This document shows positions 1-9,873 of a stretch of DNA of 64,000 nucleotides, piece after piece. The position numbers and the translations under genes were made by a program. Under the pieces are notes generated by a model. It ran no database searches. It had not been told where the DNA came from and worked only from the letters and a program-made list of their open reading frames with translations. Position 1 is the stretch's first letter. Each line of letters opens with the position of its first letter. Origin of the DNA: Pseudomonas viridiflava. Lineage in GTDB: Bacteria; Pseudomonadota; Gammaproteobacteria; Pseudomonadales; Pseudomonadaceae. The stretch is taken from the NCBI RefSeq assembly GCF_900590885.1, contig NZ_UUON01000004.1, forward strand, positions 186,001 to 250,000, written 5' to 3'.

Positions 1-336
1 CTCACCGCGCGTGATGTTATCCGTTTTGCGACTGTTGGAGGAGCGGAGGCATTAGGTATGGGTCATCGCGTTGGCTCTCTTTCCATCGGAAAATCGGCAG
101 ACATCATTCTTCTTGACGCTGAAGCTTTGAACGTCGCCCCGCTGAACAATGTACCAGGTGCAGTCGTAGGTTTGATGGAGCGAAACAACGTAGAGACGGT
201 TATCGTGGATGGCCAGATCAAGAAATGGAAAGGCTCTTTAGTGGGCATTGATGTACCAAAGTTAACTTCGGCAATCACAGAATCTAGGAACAATATCTTC
301 AGTCGCGCCGGGGTTGAGAAAAACTTGTTCAACTGA
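1..336 (+). CDS. Amidohydrolase family protein, C-terminal part (5' end outside window)
   Basis: The open frame runs from the first base of the window, so the gene is cut by the window edge and only about 111 C-terminal residues are visible. The sequence TARDVIRFATVGGAEALGM followed by GSLSIGKSADIILLD is the standard C-terminal signature of the cytosine deaminase/TrzN/SsnA-like amidohydrolases, where the chain leaves the TIM barrel and returns to the composite beta sandwich. The metal-binding residues lie upstream and cannot be seen, so the substrate (amine, halide or lactam hydrolysis) is open. It is followed after 95 bp by an unrelated MarR regulator. Confidence 0.8.
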   Translation, partial: LTARDVIRFATVGGAEALGMGHRVGSLSIGKSADIILLDAEALNVAPLNNVPGAVVGLMERNNVETVIVDGQIKKWKGSLVGIDVPKLTSAITESRNNIFSRAGVEKNLFN

Positions 337-431
337 CAGCTAGCATTCAGTGCGCTAGCCACACAAGCGCACTGGATCATTTATGTTTTCAAGAGAGTTT
401 CCACGCAGACAAACAAGGGCTAAACCAGACC

Positions 432-857
432 ATGATCAGCGAAAGTTTAGTAAACAATACAGAAATTCCAATATTAGTCGGAAAACTGCAAACAGCACTT
501 AAACGTTCAATAAACGAATCTCTTAGATTACACGACTTAAAATACCCTCAGTACCGCCTATTGGAGATTCTCAGTAAAACTAAAAAAGTGAATCCCTCTC
601 ATTTTGCACGTGAGCTTTCAATTGAAGGAGCGAGCCTCACCAGACAAATTGACTCACTCGAAAAAATGAACCTCATCTCAAGAGCGTATGACACTAAAGA
701 CAGAAGACTTGTCTGGGTGGAGATAAACCAAGAAGGCATTGAAACAGCTCTTACCGCTGGTCAGTCTGTAAAAGCGTGCCTAAACGAACTTTTTAAAAAA
801 CTAGACGACAACGATATTGAAACTTTTAAGAAAATTTGCGAAAAGCTAGCAAGTTAA
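432..857 (+). CDS. MarR family transcriptional regulator of the adjacent efflux operon
   Basis: A 141-residue protein of the usual MarR length. The winged helix-turn-helix covers about residues 35-105: LSIEGASLTRQIDSLEKM is the recognition-helix region and DTKDRRLVWVEI is the wing with the conserved DxRxxx element. MarR proteins are dimeric repressors released by small aromatic or drug ligands. The next gene starts about 107 bp downstream on the same strand and the whole unit encodes a tripartite exporter, so this is probably its ligand-responsive local repressor (inference). The coding sequence is AT-rich compared with the core genes at the right of the window. Confidence 0.85.
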   Translation: MISESLVNNTEIPILVGKLQTALKRSINESLRLHDLKYPQYRLLEILSKTKKVNPSHFARELSIEGASLTRQIDSLEKMNLISRAYDTKDRRLVWVEINQEGIETALTAGQSVKACLNELFKKLDDNDIETFKKICEKLAS

Positions 858-964
858 CTTTTCAAACGTGCTCGCACACAAATCTGAAATCAACCAAAGT
901 TCAATTTAAAACTTTTGAGAAAGTGGCGGACTTTAAGGGTGACTTCGAAATAGCAGGTGACCAA

Positions 965-2449
965 ATGAAACAGTTAAAACCGCCTCTAAGACACATAGCT
1001 AATATCAAAAAAAGCATGCCCGCGCATATTTTCCTTGTAGGAATTATCGTAGCGTCCAATCTTTCAGGATGCTCGGTATCGGGCCTGCATCCAGAATCCG
1101 TTGTTACATCTGCTGCAGACTTGCAAACAAATATTGGAAGTAGCGTACCGTTATCAGAGGCAAATTGGCCTCAGTCGAATTGGTGGAAAGCGTTCGGCGA
1201 TGAGCAACTCGATAAGCTCGTTAACCTTGCTATCCAGAATAGTCCGACCCTCAAGGTAGCGAGTGCAAAGATTAGGCAGGTTCAGGCTATAGAGGGGTTG
1301 CAACAAGCAGCTCTAATGCCAAGGGTTGATGCAAGCCTTTCAAGCACACGTGAGCGATTTAGTGCGAATGCTACTACCCCTCCACCCGTCGCCGGGACGT
1401 GGCAATGGCTGAACCAAGGAAGTGTTAATTTAAGCTACGAGATAGATTTCTGGGGAAAGAATAGTTCTGCATTGAAAGCAGCAGTTGGCCGTACTCATGC
1501 ATCTGAAGTTGATGCTCAAGCTACACGTTTGATGCTGGCCGCTGCAGTCGTAGAGACTTATATAAATCTCCAGCAAATAAATGACGAGTTGGATCTGGAA
1601 AATCAGTTGCTCAACAATCAAATAAAGGTTTTAGATCTAACTCAAAAGAGGTTCGACTCTGATTTGGACTCTCGAGTAAATATTAAGCAAGTGGAGTCCA
1701 GCATCCCAGCCAGTCGATCACGCATTGCAGAGCTTCATGAGCGGCAAGAATTAACAGAGAACAAGCTTGCAGCGCTTACAGGACAAGGCCCAAAAGCCGG
1801 AGCAAAACTTGTTAGGCCCACCCTGCAATCCCCTGACATTTACGGATTACCGAGCGAACTCCCTGCAGAGTTGATAGGACGCAGACCGGATGTGGTAGCG
1901 CAGCGTTGGCGTGTCGAAGCCTCAGGTTATGATATCAAGGAAGCAAAAGCTCGATTCTATCCAAATGTTAGTTTGACGAGTTTTGCAGGATTACAAAGCT
2001 TGGGATTTGATGTATTCACAAACGGCAGCAGCAGAATACTAGGTATTGCACCAGCGATTAGTCTCCCAATTTTCGACGGTGGAAGGCTCCGATCAAACTT
2101 GGCTATGCAAAACGCTACTTATGACATAGCCGTAGAAGCCTATAATCAGACCATATTGGATGCGATCAAAGATATTTCAGACCAAGTCACTTCACTTAAA
2201 TGGCTTTCTGATAGGTTGACACAGCAGCGCCTTAGTGCTGATACAGCTACCCAGGCGGCAGCGTTGATACAACAACGTTACAGCCAGGGGGTGTCGTCCT
2301 ATATTGAAGTTCTATACGCACAGAACCAGGAGTTATCTCAGCGTATTTCTTTGATTCAACTTGATGCTAGAGGATTGCTACTCCATGCAGAGCTAAGCCG
2401 TTCGTTAGGGGGCGGATATATCCCTTTCAACAAACAAAGCACAAACTAA
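965..2449 (+). CDS. Outer-membrane efflux lipoprotein, NodT/OprM family
   Basis: I chose ATG 965, not an earlier in-frame ATG at 836, because AGGTGA lies four bases upstream and the chain then begins with a signal peptide ending in a lipobox (NLSGC), Cys at about residue 37. The 494-residue protein has the two repeated outer-membrane efflux domains of TolC/NodT proteins, with typical segments WWKAFGDEQLDKLV near the N-terminus, LPAELIGRRPDVVAQRWRVE before the second repeat and SLPIFDGGRLRSNL in it. It would form the outer-membrane duct of the exporter made with the next two genes. Confidence 0.9.
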   Translation: MKQLKPPLRHIANIKKSMPAHIFLVGIIVASNLSGCSVSGLHPESVVTSAADLQTNIGSSVPLSEANWPQSNWWKAFGDEQLDKLVNLAIQNSPTLKVASAKIRQVQAIEGLQQAALMPRVDASLSSTRERFSANATTPPPVAGTWQWLNQGSVNLSYEIDFWGKNSSALKAAVGRTHASEVDAQATRLMLAAAVVETYINLQQINDELDLENQLLNNQIKVLDLTQKRFDSDLDSRVNIKQVESSIPASRSRIAELHERQELTENKLAALTGQGPKAGAKLVRPTLQSPDIYGLPSELPAELIGRRPDVVAQRWRVEASGYDIKEAKARFYPNVSLTSFAGLQSLGFDVFTNGSSRILGIAPAISLPIFDGGRLRSNLAMQNATYDIAVEAYNQTILDAIKDISDQVTSLKWLSDRLTQQRLSADTATQAAALIQQRYSQGVSSYIEVLYAQNQELSQRISLIQLDARGLLLHAELSRSLGGGYIPFNKQSTN

Positions 2450-2474
2450 TAAACATCTTTGCTGGATATTTTTT

Positions 2475-3656
2475 ATGAAAAACGATGATAAAACTTCGCC
2501 GGAACCGATTAAAAATTTCTGGTCGCAAGAAAAAGCTATCGTGGGAGTCATTTGTGTAGGACTTGCCGTCGCACTTATTTGGTTTTATCTCCCATCCTCT
2601 ACGATTTCCACCGAAGATGCTTATGTGGAGGGTAATATAGTGCAAGTGACGGCACAGATTGGAGGTACTGTTACAAAAATTTCAGCGGACAACACAGACC
2701 ATGTACAAGCCGGCCAACAGCTGATCCAACTCAACAACGTTGACCAGGAAGTAAACTTCGAGCGAGCAAAATCCAAACTTGCGAAAGCGACACGAGAGGT
2801 TAGGATACAATATGCCCAAGTCAAGCAAATCCAGGCTGAAGTAGATATTCGTGCAAGTGACGTGGCTAAGGCGAAGGCCGACCTTGAACGACGCTCACGC
2901 TTGGCGTCCACTGGTGCTGTATCTCGGGAGGAAATTAGCCATGCACAAGATGCCCTCAAGAGTGCTACGGCTGCATTCGAAGCCGTAGAAGAACAACTCG
3001 CACAGCGGCAGGCAATGGTTGAAGGTACACAGCTCAGATCTCATCCAGACGTGCTGACCGCCGCTGCCAATTTGAAAGACTCTTACATTGCTTTAAAACG
3101 AACGTTGATCGTATCGCCCGTCACCGGGACAGTGACCAAGCGCAATGTACAGATCGGCCAGCATATTAGTCCTGGCGCATCATTAATGTCTGTAGTCCCA
3201 TTGGACAGAGTGTGGGTTAACGCTAACTTTAAAGAGTCCCAGCTTAAAAAGATTAGGATTGGCCAACCAGTTACCCTCACTGCAGATATCTACGGCCGAG
3301 ATATCATCTACAAGGGGCATATTGAAGGTTTGGACGCTGGTACAGGAAGCGCATTCGCACTCCTCCCCGCGCAGAATGCGACCGGTAACTGGATTAAAAT
3401 TACCCAACGCGTACCTGTACGCATCGCTCTGGATCGAAATGAAGTTGAGAAGCACCCTCTGAGACTGGGGCTCTCAATGCATGTCTCAGTAGATTCGGGT
3501 ATGAGCAACGGGCCTGTCATCTCCTCGGGAATCTCGCCAGAAAACATCTACTCTACTGATGTATTCAACAGCGAACTGCATGACGCCGCCGATATTGTCG
3601 AAGCAGTAATCAAGGCGAACGAAGGTGCTGACTTGAAATCTGTGAGCCGTAGGTGA
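2475..3656 (+). CDS. HlyD/EmrA family periplasmic adaptor subunit
   Basis: A 393-residue membrane-fusion protein. One transmembrane helix (about residues 22-41, VGVICVGLAVALIWFYL) anchors it in the inner membrane. It is followed by the biotinyl-lipoyl half-motif (STEDAYVEGNIVQVTAQIGG), a long coiled-coil hairpin rich in Ala, Lys and Glu (about 95-190), the second lipoyl half (VSPVTGTVTKRNVQIGQ) and a beta barrel. This is the EmrA layout that partners MFS rather than RND pumps, and an EmrB-like MFS gene follows directly. The ribosome-binding site is weak. It links the permease to the outer-membrane duct encoded just upstream. Confidence 0.9.
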   Translation: MKNDDKTSPEPIKNFWSQEKAIVGVICVGLAVALIWFYLPSSTISTEDAYVEGNIVQVTAQIGGTVTKISADNTDHVQAGQQLIQLNNVDQEVNFERAKSKLAKATREVRIQYAQVKQIQAEVDIRASDVAKAKADLERRSRLASTGAVSREEISHAQDALKSATAAFEAVEEQLAQRQAMVEGTQLRSHPDVLTAAANLKDSYIALKRTLIVSPVTGTVTKRNVQIGQHISPGASLMSVVPLDRVWVNANFKESQLKKIRIGQPVTLTADIYGRDIIYKGHIEGLDAGTGSAFALLPAQNATGNWIKITQRVPVRIALDRNEVEKHPLRLGLSMHVSVDSGMSNGPVISSGISPENIYSTDVFNSELHDAADIVEAVIKANEGADLKSVSRR

Positions 3657-3660
3657 GCAC

Positions 3661-5181
3661 ATGAAAAGCAAACACGTTCCCCTCTTCACTATCGTATTCA
3701 TACTGTGCGCACTTGAATTTCTTCAAAGTGGAATGCTTGCCTTCGCTTCAGCCCCCATTCGTGGGGAGATTGAGGCAAGCCCTGAGGAATATAGTCTAGT
3801 GGCTGCGCTGTATGCATGCCTTGCTGTGGTTGTTATTGCTAAGCTTCACTGGATAACTGAACGCATAGGTTGGCGCAAACACGTACTGGGCTCCATCGGG
3901 CTATTTATCATAGGTGCAGCACTGTGCAGCGCGAGTTCTAGCCTTACCGAGTTCACCGTGGGTAGGCTCGTGATGTGTTTGGGAGGCGCATCGTTTATGA
4001 CAACTGCACGTGTTCTCATTAACCTAATACCACCTGGCCCAGCCAGATTTACTGGCATAAAGGTGTTTGCAACTGGCCTCGCCACGGGTACAGCGGCCGC
4101 TCCTTTTCTCTCATCTTATGCTGTTGCTCATGATCGCTGGCAAGCAATATTCTGGATCATGATTGCACTAAGCATCGTACCAGCGCTAATTGCCATATTT
4201 CACCTCCCCAAGGCACCACCAGAAAAAGAGCAGCTAACTCACTCAAGCCCGTGGGCCATACTAATCTTGGCGACGGCATCATTCTTCATACTATTTACAC
4301 TGCAGAAATCGTATTACGACTTCTACGCAAACTCAGAAATTATGGTTATTTTCTCCTTAATCGGCGCGTTTGCTCTGTACAGTTTCTTCAGACTTGAACA
4401 CCTAAAGCAAAATCCGTTAATTAAAGTAGGGCGACTGAATAACTCGCGCTACATATACGGTGTTGCAATGTTTTCTTTATGCTACGTCGTGCTTGGCGCC
4501 AATAACTACGTACTTCCCTCCTTTCTACAAAACGGGCTCGGGTATTCTTGGGAAACTATTGGTCAATTTCAGGCTATAGGCTTGACGGCAACTATCGTTA
4601 CGTGGCTCGTGATGCTGAAGGTACTTCCAAAATACCCCAGCCCAAAAAAGTTTTTTTTGGTAGGATTTTTGTCGCTCGCGGGATACGGATGGCTGTTGAA
4701 GTCAATCACGCCGAGTGCAAACATGTGGGAAGACATACTTCCAGCATTGATTCTCAATGGTTGTTTCGTCATGCTAGTTCTCGCTACTACTGCAATGCAA
4801 ACCTTTCGAGATGTCTCGCATGAGGACGAACTATTCACGCACGCCCAACAAGTAAAAAACATGCTTGGACAGATTGCGATGGCTATCGGAACCTGTATAG
4901 CGACTCTATTCATCCAGTGGCGCTCGACGGTTCATTACGGAATTTTAGATACAAACATCACACACGGCAATCCTATTTATGAAGGGCAAACAACAGCGCT
5001 CACAGCGTTTTACTCTTTGCAACCTTCGATTAGCTCAGCACCGGCCGCTGCTATTGCATTTCAAGCTCAAGAAGTCAGCAGACAAGCCACTCTGTTAGCA
5101 GGTATAGATTATTTCTGGGCTATCATACTGGTAGCATCAATATTGTTCATTCTTCTAGCGTGGCAAAAAGTATTTCGATAA
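3661..5181 (+). CDS. MFS drug:H+ antiporter, DHA2/EmrB-like permease
   Basis: A 506-residue, very hydrophobic protein with the spacing of a 14-helix DHA2-family MFS transporter. The loop ITERIGWRKHVLGS corresponds to the conserved motif A region between helices 2 and 3, and RLVMCLGGASFM to motif B. It starts 4 bp after the adaptor stop, with AGGTGA overlapping that stop as ribosome-binding site, so the two are translationally coupled. With the NodT-type lipoprotein and EmrA-like adaptor it would export a hydrophobic or aromatic compound from cytoplasm to outside. The substrate cannot be read from sequence; the surrounding aromatic catabolism suggests an aromatic acid. Confidence 0.88.
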   Translation: MKSKHVPLFTIVFILCALEFLQSGMLAFASAPIRGEIEASPEEYSLVAALYACLAVVVIAKLHWITERIGWRKHVLGSIGLFIIGAALCSASSSLTEFTVGRLVMCLGGASFMTTARVLINLIPPGPARFTGIKVFATGLATGTAAAPFLSSYAVAHDRWQAIFWIMIALSIVPALIAIFHLPKAPPEKEQLTHSSPWAILILATASFFILFTLQKSYYDFYANSEIMVIFSLIGAFALYSFFRLEHLKQNPLIKVGRLNNSRYIYGVAMFSLCYVVLGANNYVLPSFLQNGLGYSWETIGQFQAIGLTATIVTWLVMLKVLPKYPSPKKFFLVGFLSLAGYGWLLKSITPSANMWEDILPALILNGCFVMLVLATTAMQTFRDVSHEDELFTHAQQVKNMLGQIAMAIGTCIATLFIQWRSTVHYGILDTNITHGNPIYEGQTTALTAFYSLQPSISSAPAAAIAFQAQEVSRQATLLAGIDYFWAIILVASILFILLAWQKVFR

Positions 5182-5266
5182 TCGTAAACTTTACCTGGGC
5201 GGCTATACTGTTTATTTAGCCTCTGAAAGAGCATTATATAAAACCCAAAACAAGATAGGTAAAACA

Positions 5267-6190
5267 ATGAAAGATCTTAACCTACTGTATACCTTTGAAG
5301 CATTGTGGCGAGATCATTCCGCTTCTATTGCAGCAGAAAATCTCGGCGTTACTCAAGCTGGCGTGAGTGCATCTCTAAAACGTCTAAGGCAAGATTTTGG
5401 AGATAGGCTTTTCACTCTTGTTGAACGCCGAATGGAACCCACACCTTTTGCCATTCAAATTGCCCCTTTACTGCTCCAATCACTTGAGTTAGTTAGAGAA
5501 TCTAGAAGGCACTCTGCCACCTTTGAACCTTTATTATGTAGAAAAAAATTCAAGCTTCGTATGCGTGACGTTGGAGAGGTCGTTTGCCTTCCCTCTATAC
5601 TGAAATATTTACTTCAGTATGCACCTGATAGTAGGGTCGAAACGGAGGCAGGGCCTTTGGAAGATACTCTTCAAGGTTTATCTACAGGAAGAATTGATTT
5701 AGCCATTGGGTTTCTACCGCAACTACAGACGGACATACACAGCTCTAATGTATTCAAACAGAAATACGTCTGTGTTTTCCGACAAGGTCACCCCCTCGAA
5801 AATACTCATTTGACTCATGATATGTTCCTTGCTCAGAAGTTACTCTGTGTTGATGCGGGAGGCAGCGGACATTTCGCGCTAGAAAAATCATTAGTTGATA
5901 TATGCGGTAAAAACTCGATACAGCTTCGTATTGCCCAATCCCTTGCAGCTCCGCATATCCTGGCAACTACTAATCTCGTATGGGTTGCTCCCGAAGCGCT
6001 TGCTATAACTTTTGAGAAATATTTTCCGCTTGTCATCCGACCTCTACCGCTTGACATCGCTAACTTTGAGATAGCTATGTATTGGCATGACCGTTATCAC
6101 CGAGACCCGGAAAATAAGTGGTTGCGAGAAACCGTTGGCGAAGCGCTTAGAGAGTCCGTAATAGGACTAACTTTTACTCCTGATGCATAA
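5267..6190 (+). CDS. LysR family transcriptional regulator
   Basis: A 307-residue regulator. The N-terminal helix-turn-helix (about residues 1-60) contains AAENLGVTQAGVSASLKRLR, and the rest is the periplasmic-binding-like effector domain, with GRIDLAIGFLPQ as a recognisable segment. The N-terminus MKDLNLLYTFEALWRDHS resembles the NodD/NahR/LinR branch of the family, whose members often control aromatic catabolism. It lies downstream of the pump on the same strand with its own 85-bp leader, so it may close that unit or be independent; the sequence does not decide. Confidence 0.85.
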   Translation: MKDLNLLYTFEALWRDHSASIAAENLGVTQAGVSASLKRLRQDFGDRLFTLVERRMEPTPFAIQIAPLLLQSLELVRESRRHSATFEPLLCRKKFKLRMRDVGEVVCLPSILKYLLQYAPDSRVETEAGPLEDTLQGLSTGRIDLAIGFLPQLQTDIHSSNVFKQKYVCVFRQGHPLENTHLTHDMFLAQKLLCVDAGGSGHFALEKSLVDICGKNSIQLRIAQSLAAPHILATTNLVWVAPEALAITFEKYFPLVIRPLPLDIANFEIAMYWHDRYHRDPENKWLRETVGEALRESVIGLTFTPDA

Positions 6191-6385
6191 AGTATTCATT
6201 TCGCCCAACCCCATTCGTTGGGCGCAATGACCAACATAAACCAAACCTCATACTTGACAAGAATAAGCCTATTCATCGAATAAACATAAAGTTCTCAAGG
6301 AGATTAATAACGTTTTTTTGGCCACTGGATTGTCGTACTTAACCTGTACATAGGTGACCTTGGCAACCCCCGTATCTTCTATGCG

Positions 6386-7315
6386 TCAAAAATTGAATAC
6401 TCGATTGTACTCTCCCTCCAGCCAAGAGGGATTTTCCGCATAGAGTTCCCGCGTGAGTTGCTTGATTGTCTCTACGATCGAGTCTTCGTCGTCAGGACGA
6501 TAGCTCATTATTAGCGGGGATACCGCTTGGGGCTCACTGATCAATCGGTAGATTAATTCCGGCCGGAGGTGCCTTGCCGAAGCTGGGATAATGCAGTATC
6601 CAGACTCGGCGGATACCAATCCAAGAGCAGTTTGTAGATCCCCTACAGCGTGGATTTCAGTGGGAATCGACTCGTGCGAACGAAGCAGCTCAAGCACTTG
6701 GTCAGCGAAGCTCGGATGAATATGAGCCGGATATACAACTACAGGTAGCCTTCCAAGTTTTGAAAGCGATACTGGGGATGAATCTATCGCCAATTCATAG
6801 CTTGAAGGGAATGCAGCAACCATTCGCTCCTCACGCAGCACCGTTCGGCGAATCTCTGTGAACTCGGTGTAAACGCGTCCAAAGCCAACATCTATTCTGC
6901 CCTCGGCCAAGGCCGCCACTTGTTCACCTGATGTCATTTCAACCCACTTAAAATCCAAGTCGGGCCGAATTTTTCTCAATCGTCGGATGATAGTAGGCAA
7001 AGCGGCGTAGAGCGCCGAAGCCACAAACCCTATCGTTAACAGCTCCCGTGTGCCCAGAGCGATTCTCCTTGCGTTGTAGGCCATCTGCTCCAGCCGTCCT
7101 ACCACCGCGAGTGAGTCTTCGTAGAATCGCCTACCCGCCTCCGTCAACTGTATGGGTCTGGTTTCCCTCAGGAACAAGGCGAAACCGAGCTCCTCCTCAA
7201 GCAGCAGTATCTGCTTGCTTAAAGATGGCTGAGCGACATGAAGAAGCTCGGCGGCCCTTGTGAAGTTCTGAGTCTTAGCAACGGCTATAAAACGTTTTAG
7301 TTGACGTATTTCCAT
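6386..7315 (-). CDS. LysR family regulator divergent from the aromatic catabolic operon
   Basis: The start is placed at ATG 7315 (MEIRQLKRFIAV), the standard LysR beginning, not nine codons upstream. The product is 309 residues, with helix-turn-helix FTRAAELLHVAQPSLSKQI and effector-binding domain, closest in style to the CatM/BenM group (compare the second such gene at 14735-15604). It is transcribed away from the flavin monooxygenase gene at 7450 across a 134-bp shared promoter region. This is the usual arrangement of a LysR activator with its target operon, so it probably activates 7450-14395 in response to a pathway intermediate (inference). Confidence 0.87.
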   Translation of the reverse strand: MEIRQLKRFIAVAKTQNFTRAAELLHVAQPSLSKQILLLEEELGFALFLRETRPIQLTEAGRRFYEDSLAVVGRLEQMAYNARRIALGTRELLTIGFVASALYAALPTIIRRLRKIRPDLDFKWVEMTSGEQVAALAEGRIDVGFGRVYTEFTEIRRTVLREERMVAAFPSSYELAIDSSPVSLSKLGRLPVVVYPAHIHPSFADQVLELLRSHESIPTEIHAVGDLQTALGLVSAESGYCIIPASARHLRPELIYRLISEPQAVSPLIMSYRPDDEDSIVETIKQLTRELYAENPSWLEGEYNRVFNF

Positions 7316-7449
7316 AGAGTGCACCTCGCCTACCAGACTCACACTATAGCCTGGAAGCTATGATTTATAGGTATAAAGTCTTGGACGGCATGTCAGTAGG
7401 AAGCGATAAATTGCGCACCAACAATCACAAAAAAGCCAAAAGGTGCCCT

Positions 7450-8715
7450 ATGAGTGAATCTCCTCTGCGTGTCGCTATCATCGGTGGTGGAATTGCAGGT
7501 ACAGCCCTGGCGCTGGGGCTTAGCAAGGCTCCCAACGTCCACGTAAAGTTGTTCGAGACCGCCCCAGCATTTGGAGAAATCGGTGCAGGCGTGTCGTTCG
7601 GAGTCAATGCTGTTGAAGCCATCCGGCGCCTGGGTATCGGGGAGCTCTATCGGGAGGTTGCAGACAGCACACCTGCCCCGTCACAGGACGTTTGGTTCGA
7701 ATGGCGCCACGCTCACGACGCATCCCTCATTGGTGCAACATTGGCACCTGGTATAGGGCAGTCGTCCATTCACCGTGCCGACTTCATCGATATGCTCGAA
7801 AAACGGCTACCTAGCGGAATCGCATCGTTAGGTAAACATGTCGTTGGCTACAAAGAAACTACCGAAGGTGTCACCCTTAACTTTGCAGACGGCGGGACGT
7901 ATACCGCTGACGTTGCAATAGCAGCAGACGGTATTAAATCGTCAATCCGAAACGTCATGCTTCAGGCCGCTGGTCACCCCAAGGTTGATCCACAGTTTAC
8001 CGGAACGTCTGCGTATCGTGGCCTGGTTGAAACCTCGGTATTACGCGAAGCCTACCGCGCAGCGTCTCTGGATGAACATTTGTTGAATGTCCCACAAATG
8101 TATCTGATTGAAGACGGCCATGTACTGACCTTCCCTGTAAAGAAGGGTCGACTCATCAACATCGTGGCATTTGTGTCTGACCGCAGCGTAACCCCACCAA
8201 ATTGGCCTATTGATCAGCCATGGGTACGCCACGCGACGGCCGATGAAATGCTACACCGCTTTGCAGGTGCAGGGCTGGCAGTAAAGACTCTCCTAACAAA
8301 CATCAAAGTACCAACTCTCTGGGCACTGCATGATTTTGATCCTCTCCCCACCTACGTTCACGGGCGAGTCGCTCTAATCGGCGATGCTGCGCACGCGATG
8401 CTCCCACACCAGGGAGCTGGTGCCGGTCAAGGACTAGAAGACGCCTATTTCATGGCCGAACTACTTGGTAATCCATCGCACTCGGCAACCGATATACCTG
8501 CACTTCTGGAAGTCTATGACCACGTTCGTAGAGCACGAGCCTCCAGAGTGCAGATTACTTCTAGGGAAGCTGGCGAGCTGTATGAGTACAAAACTGCGGG
8601 GGTAGGCAGCGATACACCTAAGCTGAAGAATCTTCTTGAAAGCCGCATGGACTGGATCTGGAAGCATGATCTTGGTGAAGAGGCACAGTTGGCTGTTAAA
8701 CCAGTCTACGCATAG
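7450..8715 (+). CDS. FAD-dependent aromatic monooxygenase, salicylate hydroxylase-like
   Basis: I use ATG 7450 (MSESPLRVAIIGGG), preceded by AAAGGTG, rather than an in-frame ATG 30 codons upstream. The 421-residue protein has the class A flavoprotein monooxygenase motifs: the Rossmann GGGIAGTALA near the N-terminus, a DG motif around VAIAADGIKSSIR, and the FAD ribityl-binding GDAAHAMLPHQGAGAGQG near residue 310. GQG LEDAY after it is typical of salicylate hydroxylases (NahG-like), which convert salicylate plus NADH and O2 to catechol and CO2. The nearby catBCA genes would use catechol, and the extradiol dioxygenase in the same operon offers a second route. Substrate identity remains inference. 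Confidence 0.85.
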   Translation: MSESPLRVAIIGGGIAGTALALGLSKAPNVHVKLFETAPAFGEIGAGVSFGVNAVEAIRRLGIGELYREVADSTPAPSQDVWFEWRHAHDASLIGATLAPGIGQSSIHRADFIDMLEKRLPSGIASLGKHVVGYKETTEGVTLNFADGGTYTADVAIAADGIKSSIRNVMLQAAGHPKVDPQFTGTSAYRGLVETSVLREAYRAASLDEHLLNVPQMYLIEDGHVLTFPVKKGRLINIVAFVSDRSVTPPNWPIDQPWVRHATADEMLHRFAGAGLAVKTLLTNIKVPTLWALHDFDPLPTYVHGRVALIGDAAHAMLPHQGAGAGQGLEDAYFMAELLGNPSHSATDIPALLEVYDHVRRARASRVQITSREAGELYEYKTAGVGSDTPKLKNLLESRMDWIWKHDLGEEAQLAVKPVYA

Positions 8716-8797
8716 GGCGTCTACTGAGTCCTAGGCAGTTCCGAGAAAAGTCATCAGGTCTCGTTATGGGCATGCGGGACAAGAAGAGGATCAAGAC

Positions 8798-9577
8798 ATG
8801 GGTGATTTAAAAGGCCAGGTTGCTGTTGTAACTGGTAGTGCAATAGGTATTGGCGCCGAGATCGCTGCGGAGCTTGCAAGACAAGGTGCCGTTGTCGCGA
8901 TTACCGACATCAACCCGGACAGTGCAGAAAAGACAATCAGTGATATCAAGAAAAACGGGGGACTCGCATCAGCTTTTTTTCATGACGTTAGAGACCCCAA
9001 ATCGTCAATCTCAGTGGTAGAGGCCGTGGAGGCTTCGTTGGGGCCGATTTCAATCCTTGTGAACAATGCTGGCGTCTCGAAGCGCGTCCCCGTACTTGAA
9101 ATGGATGAGGCTGAATGGGATCGCGTCATGGATATTAACCTCAAGGGCACTTTCTTCATGATAAAGGCGACCTTGCCTTTTATGATCGAACGTTCCTATG
9201 GCAGGGTGATTAACCTCTCTTCGGTCGTAGGCAAAAAGGGGTACCCTGACTTCTCTCATTACTGCGCTTCAAAATTTGGTGTGCTCGGACTTTCCCAAAG
9301 CCTAGCTGCAGAAGTCGCGAAATGCGGGGTTACGGTAAATTCAGTTTGCCCCGGAATCGTGATGACACCATTGCATGACAAAATCGTTGAAGAAATGGCT
9401 GAGGCTGAAGGCATTCCATTTGAGGTTGCACTCAAAAATTTTCTTTCTAATGTACCTCAGGGACGTGCCCAGAGCCCATTGGACGTTGCTCGAATGGTTG
9501 CGTTCTTGGCAGCTAAAGATGCTGGCGCGATGACCGGTGGTTCCTATCATGTAGACGGCGGCATGGTCATGAGTTGA
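8798..9577 (+). CDS. Short-chain dehydrogenase/reductase
   Basis: A 259-residue classical SDR. It has the cofactor motif TGSAIGIG near residue 13, an acidic residue after beta-2 (ITDIN) indicating preference for NAD(H), the NNAGVS motif, and the catalytic Ser-Tyr-Lys set with YCASK near residue 155. The C-terminal GGSYHVDGGMVM is also standard. GAGGATC upstream is a fair ribosome-binding site. In this operon it may oxidise an alcohol or a dihydrodiol/semialdehyde intermediate; the sequence does not tell which. Confidence 0.88.
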   Translation: MGDLKGQVAVVTGSAIGIGAEIAAELARQGAVVAITDINPDSAEKTISDIKKNGGLASAFFHDVRDPKSSISVVEAVEASLGPISILVNNAGVSKRVPVLEMDEAEWDRVMDINLKGTFFMIKATLPFMIERSYGRVINLSSVVGKKGYPDFSHYCASKFGVLGLSQSLAAEVAKCGVTVNSVCPGIVMTPLHDKIVEEMAEAEGIPFEVALKNFLSNVPQGRAQSPLDVARMVAFLAAKDAGAMTGGSYHVDGGMVMS

Positions 9578-9664
9578 TACGGGACGCCGTTTTGGTTCAT
9601 GACAGTCCGACTGAAACAAAGCAGCGACTACATTGGTTTCACCCAATAATTAATTAAACTCGGC

Positions 9665-9703
9665 TTGCTAAAACTTAGTGCATTACACGCTAAGTTTTAG
9701 CAA
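9665..9703. repeat. Perfect 14-bp inverted repeat between SDR gene and next gene
   Basis: TTGCTAAAACTTAG at 9665-9678 and its exact complement at 9690-9703 are separated by 11 bases. No T-run follows on either strand, so it is a poor intrinsic terminator. It may be an operator or an attenuating hairpin ahead of the gene at 9874. The 296-bp gap 9578-9873 otherwise holds no gene I can see. Confidence 0.55.
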
Positions 9704-9873
9704 TGACCGTGAGTTTCGCTGCGCGCTCATAATTTAGAACCGTCGAAAACTTTATGTACAACGGAAGCTTCTAGCAATGCATAACTTCGAGTAGTTGCTT
9801 AGGGGATCTCAATAGCTCTACGGTGTGTCCAAAGCGCATCCTCTAAAAACAATGACAACAAGAGATATTCAGA

